Assembly: GCF_000093085.1 (NCBI RefSeq) | Contig: NC_014219.1 | Coordinates: 992,001 to 1,056,000 of the forward strand | DNA length: 64,000 nucleotides | Reading direction: 5' to 3' | From: [Bacillus] selenitireducens MLS10 | Lineage (GTDB): Bacteria; Bacillota; Bacilli; Bacillales; Salisediminibacteriaceae | In this document: piece by piece, positions 53,896 through 62,781 of the stretch | Layout: every line of letters starts with the position of its first letter | Position numbering within the stretch: the stretch's first letter is position 1 | Program-made: the position numbers and the translations under genes | The notes under the pieces: generated by a model | Told to the model about the DNA's origin: nothing | Seen by the model: the letters and a program-made list of their open reading frames with translations, nothing else | Database searches by the model: none

Positions 53896-56685
53896 ATGAT
53901 GACTGAATATGATCAGGTGAAGCAGGAACACGAGCACGTCCGTCATGAGCTGATGGACGCGAAACCGGTATGGCGCGCCCTCCAGTCGATCTATGATCAG
54001 GACGCGAAGATTATGAGTCAGCTTCAGGGTGAGATCAGCCGTGCGGCCAAACAGCGTGAGGAGAAGCGCCGTGCCGAGCGGGTGCACCGGCGTCTTGCTG
54101 ATGACTACGGGGATCAGGCTCTGTTTTTTGCCGACCCTGAGATGAATCGTCTCCTGGAGCAGTGGCAAAACCGCTGGCGTCTCCTTGAGACGGGCTTTTC
54201 CTATTTGCAGAACGTCGGAAAAACGGAAGATCCGGCCGCTCTTCGCTATCCCTATTGGGCAGCGACACTGATAACGACGGCCGGGGAGAAAGCCGGTCTC
54301 AAAGAGCGGCTTCAGGAAACGGCGGGCAAGCTGTTGTATCCGGTTTTTGTTCTCAGTACGGACGAGGCCAACGGCATTTTGCAGGGCGAGAGCGGTGAGG
54401 ACCATCAGGAAGCGGTGATCGTGCCGGCGCACTGGACGGAGAATCTGGATGCCGGTCAGTTTGCCACATGGAAAGAGGCGATTACAAACCGGGCACAGGA
54501 GGTGGAAGACGCGCTTACGGAAGCGGAGAAGGAGCTTCGTTTCTGGGAGGATCTCGAGCAGACCGTGCACGGGTTCCTCATGCGCTATCCGTTTGAAAAC
54601 TGGCAGGAATACCAGGACCGGCTTGCGCGTCTGAAGGAAGACGAACAAAGCATTCAGAAACGTCTGAGAGCGGCAACGGTGGCGCTTCGTGAGCTGAGCG
54701 AAAAGCAGGCGCATGTCCGCGAGCGGCAAAAGGAAGTGGATGCGGCAAGTTCGGAGATCGGTCGCCGGTTGGAAAAGGCGCAGGAATACGGGCGCCTGAA
54801 GCGGACATACGGTGAGCGGCAAGAAGAACAGGCGCGGCTTATGGACTTGCAGGGAAACGATGAGAACGTGCTTCGCCGGCTTGAGCGAAAACGCCACGGC
54901 ATCGAACGTGATGTAAGCGGGGTTTCAGAAGCGATTGGCGATTTGGATGCGCGGCTTGCGATCGAAGTTCGCGAACATTGGCTTTATCAACGTGTGCAGG
55001 ACACGCCTGCCATGCCGCCGAAGGATTCGAGGGCGACCCTCGAAGAGCGTTTCAAAGAGCTCGAGCGTGAGGAGCAGAAGCTCACAAGGGCGTATGAGGC
55101 GGTGAAGCTTGCTTACGAACAGGCGAAGAGGGACCGTGACCGTCTTGAAGCTGAACTCACTGAGGTGAAAGAAGACGCACCTTCTCTCGATGAACAGATG
55201 AGCTGGCCCTACAACGGCAAGGAAGAACAGGCGAAGTGGAAGCATGAAAAGCAGCGGCTTCAAGAAGCATGCGTAAACTTTGAGAAACGCTATCAAAAGA
55301 AAGAGCGGTCTGTCGATCACTTGAAATGGAAGCTCAGTGAAACGACCAAACAGTTCGGCCTCGATTTTCCCGACGCAGAGCGGGTTGTCTTTGACCGGTC
55401 CCTCACAGACGCCGCGAAGGAGCTTGAAGCGGAGGCGGACAACCTGAGGCGGAGAAAGAACGCCCTTGATGCGGAAACAGAGCGCCTGACTAAAGAAGAC
55501 CGCGACCTTCACGAGGTCGAAATGAAGCTCCGTGCTTTCGACGATCTTTATCAGTTCAGCGATCCGGCCATAGTGTCAAAGCCCCTCGCGGATGATGAAG
55601 CGGCGAATTTCGCCTATCAGCGTCTGCATACGTTAGAGAAGCAAAATCAGCGCCTCCGACAGGCGATCCATGCCGTCGAACAGGAGCGAAAACGGGTGTC
55701 GCAGGGAAAATCGCGGTTTCTCAACTTCATTCGTGAGAACGTCAAGGACCAGCGCCTCCGTCACCGGGCTGATGAGGGGATCACGAAGAAAGAATCGTAT
55801 ACGGAGATGCTCGATTTTGAGTCCTATATGGAGAAAAGCCTCCGACAGGCGAACCGGATCGCGGAGACGAATCTGCAGTCGCAGGGCAAACAGGTGGAGG
55901 ATTTCATCAGTCGCGTTCACCGGCACGTCACACAGCTCGCCGAAGAGCTTCGTCAGATTCCAAAAAAGACCCGGGTGAAAACCGGCGAGGATTGGAAAAC
56001 GATCTTTACGTTTAACGTGCCGGAATGGGAAGAAGAAGAGGGAATCGAGCGGATTCGTGCCCATTTTGACTGGATCATGGACGAACTGGAGAAAGACAGC
56101 TTCAAAGATACCGACGGACAGGAAAACGCCGCGAAGATGCGGCAAAGCCTTGAAACCTGGCTGCATGCCAAGCAGCTGCTTCGCCGGGTGATCAATGAAA
56201 AGGCCCTCAAGGTATCGTGCAGAAAAGTGAAGAATAACAACGACATTACAAGTCGTTCCTTCAGCTGGGAAGAATCGAACCGCTGGTCAGGCGGCGAGAA
56301 GTGGAGCAAGAATATGACGCTCTTTCTCGGGATTCAAAACTATGTGGCAGAGAAAAAGCAGCCTGTTCCATCGATCCGTGGACGAAGCAGGGCCGTCATC
56401 CTTGATAATCCGTTCGGGCAGGCATCGAGCGATCACGTCCTCAGTCCCGTTTTCTTTATCGCCGAGAAACTCGGGTTTCAGATTCTGACGCTCACGGCCC
56501 ATACGGAAGGCAAGTTTCTCGTCGACTACTTCCCGGTGATTTACAGCTGCCGGCTCCGTACGGCGGCGAACACGGATATGCAGATGGTGGATAAAGAAAA
56601 GCGCATACAGTATGCGTACTTCAAAGATCATGACCCCACTAGTCTCGAGCGACTCGGCGAAACGAGTCAGGGAACGCTCTTTTAA
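53896..56685 (+). CDS. SMC-like coiled-coil ATPase lacking the Walker A half
   Basis: About 929 residues from the ATG pair at 53896; no convincing ribosome site. Long charged coiled coils (about 1-90, 200-470, 490-660) surround a globular part near 100-190 ('RYPYWAATLITTAGEKAGL', 'LLYPVFVLSTDEANGIL') that may be a hinge. The C-terminal head has the ABC signature 'RWSGGEKWSKN', Walker B 'AVILDNPFGQASSD' and a switch-like 'ILTLTAHTEG'. No GxxxxGK[ST] Walker A occurs anywhere. Full-length relatives should carry it at the N-terminus, so this is either a 5'-truncated gene or a subunit needing a partner. A role in DNA repair or defence is only suggested by the fold. Confidence 0.7.
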   Translation: MMTEYDQVKQEHEHVRHELMDAKPVWRALQSIYDQDAKIMSQLQGEISRAAKQREEKRRAERVHRRLADDYGDQALFFADPEMNRLLEQWQNRWRLLETGFSYLQNVGKTEDPAALRYPYWAATLITTAGEKAGLKERLQETAGKLLYPVFVLSTDEANGILQGESGEDHQEAVIVPAHWTENLDAGQFATWKEAITNRAQEVEDALTEAEKELRFWEDLEQTVHGFLMRYPFENWQEYQDRLARLKEDEQSIQKRLRAATVALRELSEKQAHVRERQKEVDAASSEIGRRLEKAQEYGRLKRTYGERQEEQARLMDLQGNDENVLRRLERKRHGIERDVSGVSEAIGDLDARLAIEVREHWLYQRVQDTPAMPPKDSRATLEERFKELEREEQKLTRAYEAVKLAYEQAKRDRDRLEAELTEVKEDAPSLDEQMSWPYNGKEEQAKWKHEKQRLQEACVNFEKRYQKKERSVDHLKWKLSETTKQFGLDFPDAERVVFDRSLTDAAKELEAEADNLRRRKNALDAETERLTKEDRDLHEVEMKLRAFDDLYQFSDPAIVSKPLADDEAANFAYQRLHTLEKQNQRLRQAIHAVEQERKRVSQGKSRFLNFIRENVKDQRLRHRADEGITKKESYTEMLDFESYMEKSLRQANRIAETNLQSQGKQVEDFISRVHRHVTQLAEELRQIPKKTRVKTGEDWKTIFTFNVPEWEEEEGIERIRAHFDWIMDELEKDSFKDTDGQENAAKMRQSLETWLHAKQLLRRVINEKALKVSCRKVKNNNDITSRSFSWEESNRWSGGEKWSKNMTLFLGIQNYVAEKKQPVPSIRGRSRAVILDNPFGQASSDHVLSPVFFIAEKLGFQILTLTAHTEGKFLVDYFPVIYSCRLRTAANTDMQMVDKEKRIQYAYFKDHDPTSLERLGETSQGTLF

Positions 56686-56710
56686 TAGAGCGGCAGAGTA
56701 AGGGAGACAG

Positions 56711-56745
56711 AAAAACGACCGGGCTGATTGCCTGGTCGTTTTTGC
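56711..56745. terminator. Bidirectional terminator
   Basis: aaaaacgacc / ggtcgttttt, 10-bp arms, between the ATPase gene (plus) and the Trx-CcdA gene (minus). Confidence 0.8.
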
Positions 56746-56749
56746 CGGA

Positions 56750-57994
56750 TCAGGAGGCTTGCCTGCCCCGGATCCATACATAGAGAAGGGTGACTGCAAT
56801 TACGGCAAGGCTGCCGCCGGTAAGAAGCGTCATGTTGTTCATCGCCTCATAGCCCGCCAACAGAAGCACGGCGAGGTAGAGCATGAGCGTGCCGCTGACG
56901 AGCTTCATCGTCTTCGCAATCCCTGCTGTGAGGGTCATCTTCTTCATCGATCGTCCGATGAGCATCAGGATGACGAATTCTACGAGAATGTACATGAACA
57001 GATACATCCCGAGAAGGCCGGCGTAAGAAGCACCGCCAATGCCCTGACTGACCATGAGGCCGTTCCAGACGATGGGGTAGCCTGCGGTGCAGGGAAGCTC
57101 AATAAGGGACGCGAACACCCCGATGGCGAAAGCGGCAAGGGCTAGGCGCCACATGGAACCGGCGCTGTTCAGGCGTCCGCGGCTGAAGGCGATCCAGCGC
57201 TTCTTATGGCTGTCGGAGATCGACAGGGTCAAATCGTCGGTCTCTTTGAAGTAGTCCCGGATATTAATGAGGGCAAACAGGGCGGCAAACGAAAATATCA
57301 GCAGCCTGAGCCAGGTGATCCCGAGAATGTTCGTCACGATGGCAAAGGTGCCGGCGATGAAAAGGCCGTAGATCGCCGTGATCGTGAGAATAAAAACGAA
57401 GCCCGTCAGGTAGACGGCTTTTGGATCCTTCAGCCTCAGTACCATGGACATCAAGAACATTAATGCCCAAAGAGAGCACGGGTTGAACCCGTCTGTCAGT
57501 CCGATCGTCAGCGTCGTACCGATGACGGCAAGGAGATGAAGATCCGTTTCATCCGCCGCGTCAGGGCGCGCATCGCTGCAGAGAACAGCCCCCGTCTCAT
57601 CGTCTTCCCCGCAGGCGTCGCCGTCAGGATCCGCGCTGCCGTCTTCAAGGAGTCCGGCGAAGGGCTCGTCCCGGCTGCCGTCAAACCCCTGCATGATGTT
57701 GTCATGATAGACGAAGGTCGGCACGACCCGGTGGGTGACGCCGTAATGCGACCAGACGTGCTCGACGAGGTCCCTGGAGGCCTCCTCCTGCACGTCAATC
57801 TTTTTAAGGGTCAGGCCGTGTTCGTCGGTGAAAGCCTCAACGGCAGGAGTTGCTTCCTGACAAACCGGACACGTATCGGCATATAAATAAAGGAGGGTAC
57901 TGTCGTCAGGCGGCAGTTCCGAAACAGCGCCGGCCTGCCCGGGCGCTGTGAAAAAGAGCGGAAGGATCATAAGCCATAAGAGAAACCGGTTCAT
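56750..57994 (-). CDS. Thioredoxin-CcdA fusion, disulfide transfer protein
   Basis: About 414 residues from ATG 57994, where a signal peptide begins ('FLLWLMILPLFFTAPGQAGA'); a start 16 codons earlier is possible. An extracytoplasmic thioredoxin-like domain with 'YADTCPVCQEATP' comes first, then an acidic linker containing two more Cys, then a CcdA/DsbD-type membrane domain of six or more helices with its redox cysteines in 'GFNPCSLWALM' and 'IELPCTAGYP'. It should carry electrons from cytoplasmic thioredoxin across the membrane to the attached domain. The domain order is the reverse of DsbD. Substrates unknown. Confidence 0.8.
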   Translation of the reverse strand: MNRFLLWLMILPLFFTAPGQAGAVSELPPDDSTLLYLYADTCPVCQEATPAVEAFTDEHGLTLKKIDVQEEASRDLVEHVWSHYGVTHRVVPTFVYHDNIMQGFDGSRDEPFAGLLEDGSADPDGDACGEDDETGAVLCSDARPDAADETDLHLLAVIGTTLTIGLTDGFNPCSLWALMFLMSMVLRLKDPKAVYLTGFVFILTITAIYGLFIAGTFAIVTNILGITWLRLLIFSFAALFALINIRDYFKETDDLTLSISDSHKKRWIAFSRGRLNSAGSMWRLALAAFAIGVFASLIELPCTAGYPIVWNGLMVSQGIGGASYAGLLGMYLFMYILVEFVILMLIGRSMKKMTLTAGIAKTMKLVSGTLMLYLAVLLLAGYEAMNNMTLLTGGSLAVIAVTLLYVWIRGRQAS

Positions 57995-58240
57995 CGGGAT
58001 CAGCTGCTTTCCGTAAAGGATTTGGTAGAAGTTCTGTATCATCGTACCAAACGCCGGAGGAATAGACAGTGATCAAGGTTACAAAAATTGTGAATCAATT
58101 GTGTCGTATGATGAACATCAACATATGTCTAAAATCAAAACACAAATGAAAAAGAATTGTGAAATCGTACAAATCATGTGAATGAAGTTACATGATGCGT
58201 GGTAAGATAGGGATAAGTTAACACGTCCTCTTGAGATGAT

Positions 58241-58303
58241 GAGGCCACAGGATGCAGTCCGGGAAAGAGCACGACCCGGTCCGCGTTTCCTGTGGCTTTT
58301 TTT
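58241..58303 (+). promoter_or_regulatory. Leader terminator/antiterminator of the glp-like operon
   Basis: gccacagga pairs with tcctgtggc followed by T7, about 125 bp before the first gene and after a plausible -10 (TAAGAT, 58203). A second pairing inside the loop (gtccggg / cccggtcc) offers an alternative fold. In Bacillus and Thermotoga the glp genes are controlled by GlpP-mediated antitermination at such leaders, so this is a candidate target. GlpP itself is not in the window. Confidence 0.6.
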
Positions 58304-58426
58304 CGTACGTTGATCCGTTTCTTCCTGGACGGATCTGAGCGTACAGGTGTAACAGAGCCGAATCAAACGGCTCGACTGGGCAAAGCCGCCTGACACAAGG
58401 ACGTGAACAGAAAGGGGAGAAACGGC

Positions 58427-59902
58427 ATGTACGATGTTGTGATTATTGGTGGAGGGATTACCGGAACGACGATTGCGAGAACCTTGTCGACGATGAATCT
58501 GAAGACGGTGCTCCTGGAGAAGGACAACGACGTGGCCAACGGCACGACGAAAGCAAACAGTGCGATCGTGCACGCGGGATTTGACTGTACACCGGGAACC
58601 GCGAAGGCAAGGACGAATGTGGCAGGGAATCAGCTTTATCCATCTCTTTGCCGGATGCTCGATGTCCCGTTCCGGCAAAACGGCTCGCTCGTTCTCGCAT
58701 TTGACGAGAAGGACCGGCTGCATCTTGAGACGCTCGTCAGGCAGGGACAAGCAAACTTTGTGCCGGGGATTCGGATCGTGGAACGTGAGGAGCTTCAGGC
58801 GATGGAGCCGAATGTTTCGAAGGACGCCATTGCCGCACTTTACGCTCCGACGGCGGGGATTGTGGGCTCCTATGAACTGGCAATTGCCTGCATGGAAAAT
58901 GCGATGGACAACGGGGTTGAGCTGAGGCTGAATCATCAGGTTATCGGGATTGAAGAAGTGGACGACGGATTTGTTGTTGAGACAAACAAGCAGCTGATCC
59001 ACGCCAAGGTCGTGATCAATGCTGCGGGCCTTTATGCAGACGTCATGGATGCCATGGTTCACGGCGAAGCGCGCTTTGACATCCTTCCTTACGCCGGAGA
59101 ATACAATCTGTTCGATCAGTCGACGGGCGATTTCACGGCGAGCATCGTCTTTCAGCCTCCGTCCGAAAAGGGAAAAGGGGTCGTGGCCCTCCCAACGGTG
59201 GAAGGGAACTACCTCGTCGGGCCAACGTCAGAAGGACCGAAGGCGAAGGATGACCTTCGCACGACACGGGCAGGACTGAAAGAGCTCCGGGAAAAAGGGG
59301 AGCGGGCGATTCCGGGCTTTCCGTTCCACAAAGTGATCACCTCGTTCTCAGGCCTCAGGGCCAAGACGAGCGGCGGTGATTTCATCATCGGGGATTCAGA
59401 CGTTCATCCGGGCTTCATCAGTGCAGCAGCCATCGATTCACCGGGACTCACCGCGGCGCCGGCGATCGCAGAAGAGATCTTTACTCTGACGATGGCCCAT
59501 TTTCCGCACGCGAAAGAAAACAAGCTCTTCAATCCGACGCGGCGGCCGGTGAAGCGGTTTATGGAGGCGCCTGTGCATCATCAGAAGGTGCTTCTTGAAG
59601 AAGAAGAGCGGTTTGGCCGGATGATCTGCCGTTGCGAATCCATTACGGAAGGGGACATCATCGACATGATTTACCGTCACGCCGGGGCCGAGACCCTTGA
59701 CGGCGTGAAGCGGCGGATCCGTGCAGGGGCCGGGCGCTGTCAGGGCGGATTCTGTTCGCCGCGGGTGATGGAGATTCTCGCAAGGGAGCTGAACCGAGAT
59801 ATTACGGAGATCGTCAAGGACGGCGAGGGTTCGTTTATTCTCACGGGCGAGACGAAAGTGACGGAGACTGAAGAGAAAGAGACCGAGACGGTACACATTT
59901 AA
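58427..59902 (+). CDS. FAD-dependent dehydrogenase with BFD-type [2Fe-2S] domain (GlpA-like)
   Basis: 491 residues from ATG 58427 (AAAGGGGAG at 7-8 nt). FAD-binding 'DVVIIGGGITGTTIARTL', DAO/GlpD-type body ('TKANSAIVHAGFDCTPGTAK'), and a C-terminal Fer2_BFD domain with four Cys in 'MICRCESITEGD' and 'AGRCQGGFCSPRV'. It matches the first gene of the anaerobic-type three-gene glycerol-3-phosphate oxidising cluster known from Thermotoga and clostridia. Likely oxidises glycerol-3-phosphate to dihydroxyacetone phosphate. Confidence 0.85.
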   Translation: MYDVVIIGGGITGTTIARTLSTMNLKTVLLEKDNDVANGTTKANSAIVHAGFDCTPGTAKARTNVAGNQLYPSLCRMLDVPFRQNGSLVLAFDEKDRLHLETLVRQGQANFVPGIRIVEREELQAMEPNVSKDAIAALYAPTAGIVGSYELAIACMENAMDNGVELRLNHQVIGIEEVDDGFVVETNKQLIHAKVVINAAGLYADVMDAMVHGEARFDILPYAGEYNLFDQSTGDFTASIVFQPPSEKGKGVVALPTVEGNYLVGPTSEGPKAKDDLRTTRAGLKELREKGERAIPGFPFHKVITSFSGLRAKTSGGDFIIGDSDVHPGFISAAAIDSPGLTAAPAIAEEIFTLTMAHFPHAKENKLFNPTRRPVKRFMEAPVHHQKVLLEEEERFGRMICRCESITEGDIIDMIYRHAGAETLDGVKRRIRAGAGRCQGGFCSPRVMEILARELNRDITEIVKDGEGSFILTGETKVTETEEKETETVHI

Positions 59903-59914
59903 GAGGAGGGATCG

Positions 59915-61192
59915 ATGATGAAGGTGGATCTGGTTGTCATTGGCGGAGGCCCTGCGGGACTTGCCGCTGCGATTGAAGCGAAGGAAAACGGTGTGGACGA
60001 TATCCTGGTTCTCGAGCGTGACCGTGAACTCGGCGGCATTCTCCAGCAGTGCATTCATAACGGCTTTGGGCTGCATCGCTTCAAAGAAGAGCTGACGGGA
60101 CCCGAGTACGCAGAGCGGTTTATCAGTCAGCTGAAAGATATGGGGATCACGTATAAGCTCGATACGATGGTGCTTGATATAACGGAAGAGAAGCTCGTCA
60201 CCGCCGTGAATACGACGGACGGTCTCATTCAGATCGAAGCGAAAGCGGTGATTCTCGCGATGGGCTGCCTCGAGCGGACGAGAGGGGCGATCAACATCCC
60301 CGGAACCCGGGCCTCAGGCGTCTTTACTGCGGGGACGGCGCAGCGGTTCGTCAATATGGAAGGCTATATGGTCGGCAAAGACGTCGTGATCGTCGGCTCC
60401 GGGGATATCGGCCTTGTCATGGCGAGACGGATGACCCTTGAAGGGGCGAATGTCCACGCCGTCGTGGAACTGATGCCTTACTCAGGCGGACTCGCGCGCA
60501 ATATCGTCCAATGTCTGAATGACTATGATATTCCGCTTCTTCTCAGTCATACGGTGACGGAAGTCCGCGGGAAGGAGCGGGTTGAAGAGGTGGTCATTCA
60601 AAAAGTGGATGAGGAGATGCGGCTCATCCCGGGTACAGAACAGACCATTGCCTGTGACACGCTGCTGCTCTCCGTCGGGCTGATCCCGGAGAACGAGCTC
60701 TCGAAGAAGGCCAACATCGCCCTCAATCCGCTGACGAACGGACCGGACGTCAATGAGTCCATGGAGACGAGTGTGCCGGGGATCTTTGCCTGCGGAAATG
60801 TCGTGCACGTCCATGATCTGGTTGACTGGGTCACGGAAGAGAGCTGCCGGGCAGGGAAAAGTGCCGCCCGTTATGTGCTAGGGTCATTGAAAAGCGGATC
60901 GGGTCCGGTACGGACAAAAGCGAAAGCAGGAGTTCGCTACATTGTGCCTCAGACAATCGAACCGTCGAACATTGACAGCGGGAAACTGACGCTCATGTTC
61001 CGGACAGATGGAGTTTATGAACAGTCGCGCATCGTCATTATGAACAACGGTCGCCGCGTCAAATCCGTCAAAAAGCGGCATATGGTGCCGGCAGAGATGG
61101 AGTCCGTCGTCCTGAAGGCGAAAGATCTTGCACTGCTTGAACCGGGAGAGATAACCGTGGCCATTGAGAGTGAGGAGGGGGTGTTGTCATGA
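59915..61192 (+). CDS. NAD(P)/FAD-dependent oxidoreductase, partner subunit
   Basis: 425 residues, GAGGAGGG site. Two Rossmann motifs ('LVVIGGGPAGLAAAIEAKEN' and 'VVIVGSGDIGLVMARRM'), and 'VPGIFACGNVVHVHDLVDWV' near the end, as in pyridine-nucleotide disulfide-type flavoproteins, but without a CxxxxC redox pair. It probably moves electrons from the GlpA-like protein to NAD(P) or another carrier. Overlaps the next gene by 4 bp. Confidence 0.85.
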   Translation: MMKVDLVVIGGGPAGLAAAIEAKENGVDDILVLERDRELGGILQQCIHNGFGLHRFKEELTGPEYAERFISQLKDMGITYKLDTMVLDITEEKLVTAVNTTDGLIQIEAKAVILAMGCLERTRGAINIPGTRASGVFTAGTAQRFVNMEGYMVGKDVVIVGSGDIGLVMARRMTLEGANVHAVVELMPYSGGLARNIVQCLNDYDIPLLLSHTVTEVRGKERVEEVVIQKVDEEMRLIPGTEQTIACDTLLLSVGLIPENELSKKANIALNPLTNGPDVNESMETSVPGIFACGNVVHVHDLVDWVTEESCRAGKSAARYVLGSLKSGSGPVRTKAKAGVRYIVPQTIEPSNIDSGKLTLMFRTDGVYEQSRIVIMNNGRRVKSVKKRHMVPAEMESVVLKAKDLALLEPGEITVAIESEEGVLS

Positions 61193-61596
61193 TGACGCAT
61201 GAACTGACGTGTATTACGTGTCCAATCGGCTGCCGTCTTGAGATCGAAGAAAACGTGATCGACGGGGAACGCCAATTTGACGTGTCGGGCAATACGTGTA
61301 AACGCGGTGAGACGTATGCGGTCAATGAGCTGACGAATCCGACGAGGATGGTGACGACGACGGTGCGGATCAAAGGCAGTCATCTGCGGCGGATCCCGGT
61401 GAAAACGGTGGAGCCGATTCCGAAAGGGGACATCATGGCCTGCATGGCGGAGCTCAATGAGATCGTTCTTGAGGCGCCTGTCGCCTGCGGGGATGTGGTA
61501 CTCGAACACGTCTGCGGATCCGGGATCGCAGTGGTAACGACCCGTTCGATGGAGCGGGTGGAACGGGGCAGCTGTCAGACTGTACAGGCAGATTGA
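61189..61596 (+). CDS. DUF1667 small cysteine-rich protein
   Basis: 135 residues. Four N-terminal cysteines in 'ELTCITCPIGCRLEI' and 'SGNTCKRGE' suit a metal or Fe-S centre; a later pair lies in 'VACGDVVLEHVCG'. DUF1667 proteins almost always follow the two flavoproteins above, so this is the third subunit of the complex. Start overlaps the upstream stop (ATGA). Confidence 0.88.
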   Translation: MMTHELTCITCPIGCRLEIEENVIDGERQFDVSGNTCKRGETYAVNELTNPTRMVTTTVRIKGSHLRRIPVKTVEPIPKGDIMACMAELNEIVLEAPVACGDVVLEHVCGSGIAVVTTRSMERVERGSCQTVQAD

Positions 61597-61763
61597 TAAG
61601 GGGAGATGAAGCCTTCTGGACGGGGGCTTCATCGATGCCTTACATAGTTTTTTCAGAGGCGACGTGCCGATAGAATACGGGGGCTTACCACCGCCAATGG
61701 TACGACGAGTTAGTGGAAGAAGAGCAAAAAGAGATGGACAAGCAAAGCGACAAATGAAGACAA

Positions 61764-61831
61764 GCCTGAACACCTTCAGGCTTGGGATAACCAAAACCGG
61801 TCCTTCGGTGTGAAGGGCCGGTTTTGGTTGG
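61764..61831 (+). terminator. Two tandem hairpins after the glp-like operon
   Basis: aagcctgaa / ttcaggctt (61764-61785), then a long stem aaccaaaaccggtccttc / gaagggccggttttggtt (61791-61831). Neither has a long T-run, but the second ends in TTTTGGTT. Between them and the operon a short fragment frame ('YHRQWYDELVEEEQKEMDK', ending 61758) without start is visible, probably a gene remnant. Confidence 0.5.
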
Positions 61832-61974
61832 CTTTAGTCAATGGAAGGAGAAGACTCTCTCTTGTACTACAGGAATGTTTAACTCCGTTAAAGGGTTATC
61901 GTATAAGAGCAACTAAGGCTTGGCGACAAGCCAAGTATTATTTATTTGATAGAGGGAGTTTTCTTTAAACATGC

Positions 61975-62643
61975 TTATTCAGACGGCTCTTGATCGTAAA
62001 CGGGCACGAGGAAACCTCGCCGAATACAGTTGACGACTGCATCAGTCCGGTCCTTTGCGCCGAATTTCCGAATGAGGGAGGAAGCGTTGATATAGACTGT
62101 GGACGGGGCGTAATGATGCTTCTCGACGATCATCTTCGTTGTAAGTCCGTTTGCAAGTTCCGTGAGGATCAGGATTTCTGTCTTCGAAAGCGGCACATCA
62201 CAGGCTTTCCGGTGAAAAACAAAGGAAGAGATGGGGCCGGACTTTTCTTTATGCCGGATCAGCTTCTTGCAAAGAACGGTTTGAAAGAACGGTTCGAGCG
62301 GAAAGGCGTTGTCTTCAAGCATGCCGAGGATCGTACCGAAATAGCGGCTTAAATGTCCCGTGAAGATGATGCCGTGAACCGGAAGAAGAATGAGATCGAT
62401 CATATCCGGATCTGCATCTTCTTCGTGAACAGTAAAGACGAACTTCTTATCTGTGTAGGTGCGAATCAGCTCAGCCGCTTCTTTGCCTTCTTTTATCGAG
62501 CGGATATGATAGAAGACGACGTCTTCTACGATGCCTTGAATGTGGTTCGGATACTGGATATTCATCCGCTTTTTCAACGTGTTGGTAACCATGACATCCT
62601 TACATGGTGTGAGCAAAAGGGCGGTTCTCTTGACGTGTGACAT
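61975..62643 (-). CDS. Orphan LuxR-type transcriptional regulator
   Basis: 222 residues from ATG 62643, preceded by GGAGGTG at 6 nt; the longer frame to 62721 has no site. The C-terminal 65 residues are a LuxR/GerE helix-turn-helix ('LSKTEILILTELANGLTTKM', 'STVYINASSLIRKFGAKDRT'). The N-terminal 140 residues look like a receiver-type or sensory alpha/beta domain but lack the phosphoacceptor pattern. Resembles CsgD-like atypical regulators. Targets unknown; a palindrome lies upstream. Confidence 0.78.
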   Translation of the reverse strand: MSHVKRTALLLTPCKDVMVTNTLKKRMNIQYPNHIQGIVEDVVFYHIRSIKEGKEAAELIRTYTDKKFVFTVHEEDADPDMIDLILLPVHGIIFTGHLSRYFGTILGMLEDNAFPLEPFFQTVLCKKLIRHKEKSGPISSFVFHRKACDVPLSKTEILILTELANGLTTKMIVEKHHYAPSTVYINASSLIRKFGAKDRTDAVVNCIRRGFLVPVYDQEPSE

Positions 62644-62676
62644 GACGAACACCTCCGGAAGGATCTCGTTCAAAGT

Positions 62677-62688
62677 GCAAACGTTTGC
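62677..62688 (-). promoter_or_regulatory. LacI-type palindrome upstream of the LuxR gene
   Basis: gcaaacgtttgc is a perfect 12-bp palindrome with central CG, extended by agt/gct flanks. It is 34 bp upstream of the start and looks like a cre/LacI-family operator. Confidence 0.5.
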
Positions 62689-62781
62689 GCTTACAATTAA
62701 AAAAAAGCGTGTTTCTCTCACCTAAGCTTAACGAAAACGGATACATGTGTCCATCCGACCATGGTTGCACGGGACATCAGC

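Noticed and set aside
53536-54897. 453-codon open frame on the minus strand
   Set aside because: Antisense shadow of the coiled-coil ATPase and Rpn genes; Leu/Arg/Phe-rich composition typical of reversed Glu/Lys-rich coding, no ribosome site.
53896-56685. Wadjet JetC or MukB-type defence ATPase
   Set aside because: No JetA, JetB or JetD neighbours, and the Walker B text (LDNPFG) and missing Walker A do not fit; only an SMC-like label is justified.
58118-59062. 314-codon minus-strand frame across the glp leader
   Set aside because: Shadow of the FAD dehydrogenase; covers the leader hairpin and has no start signal.
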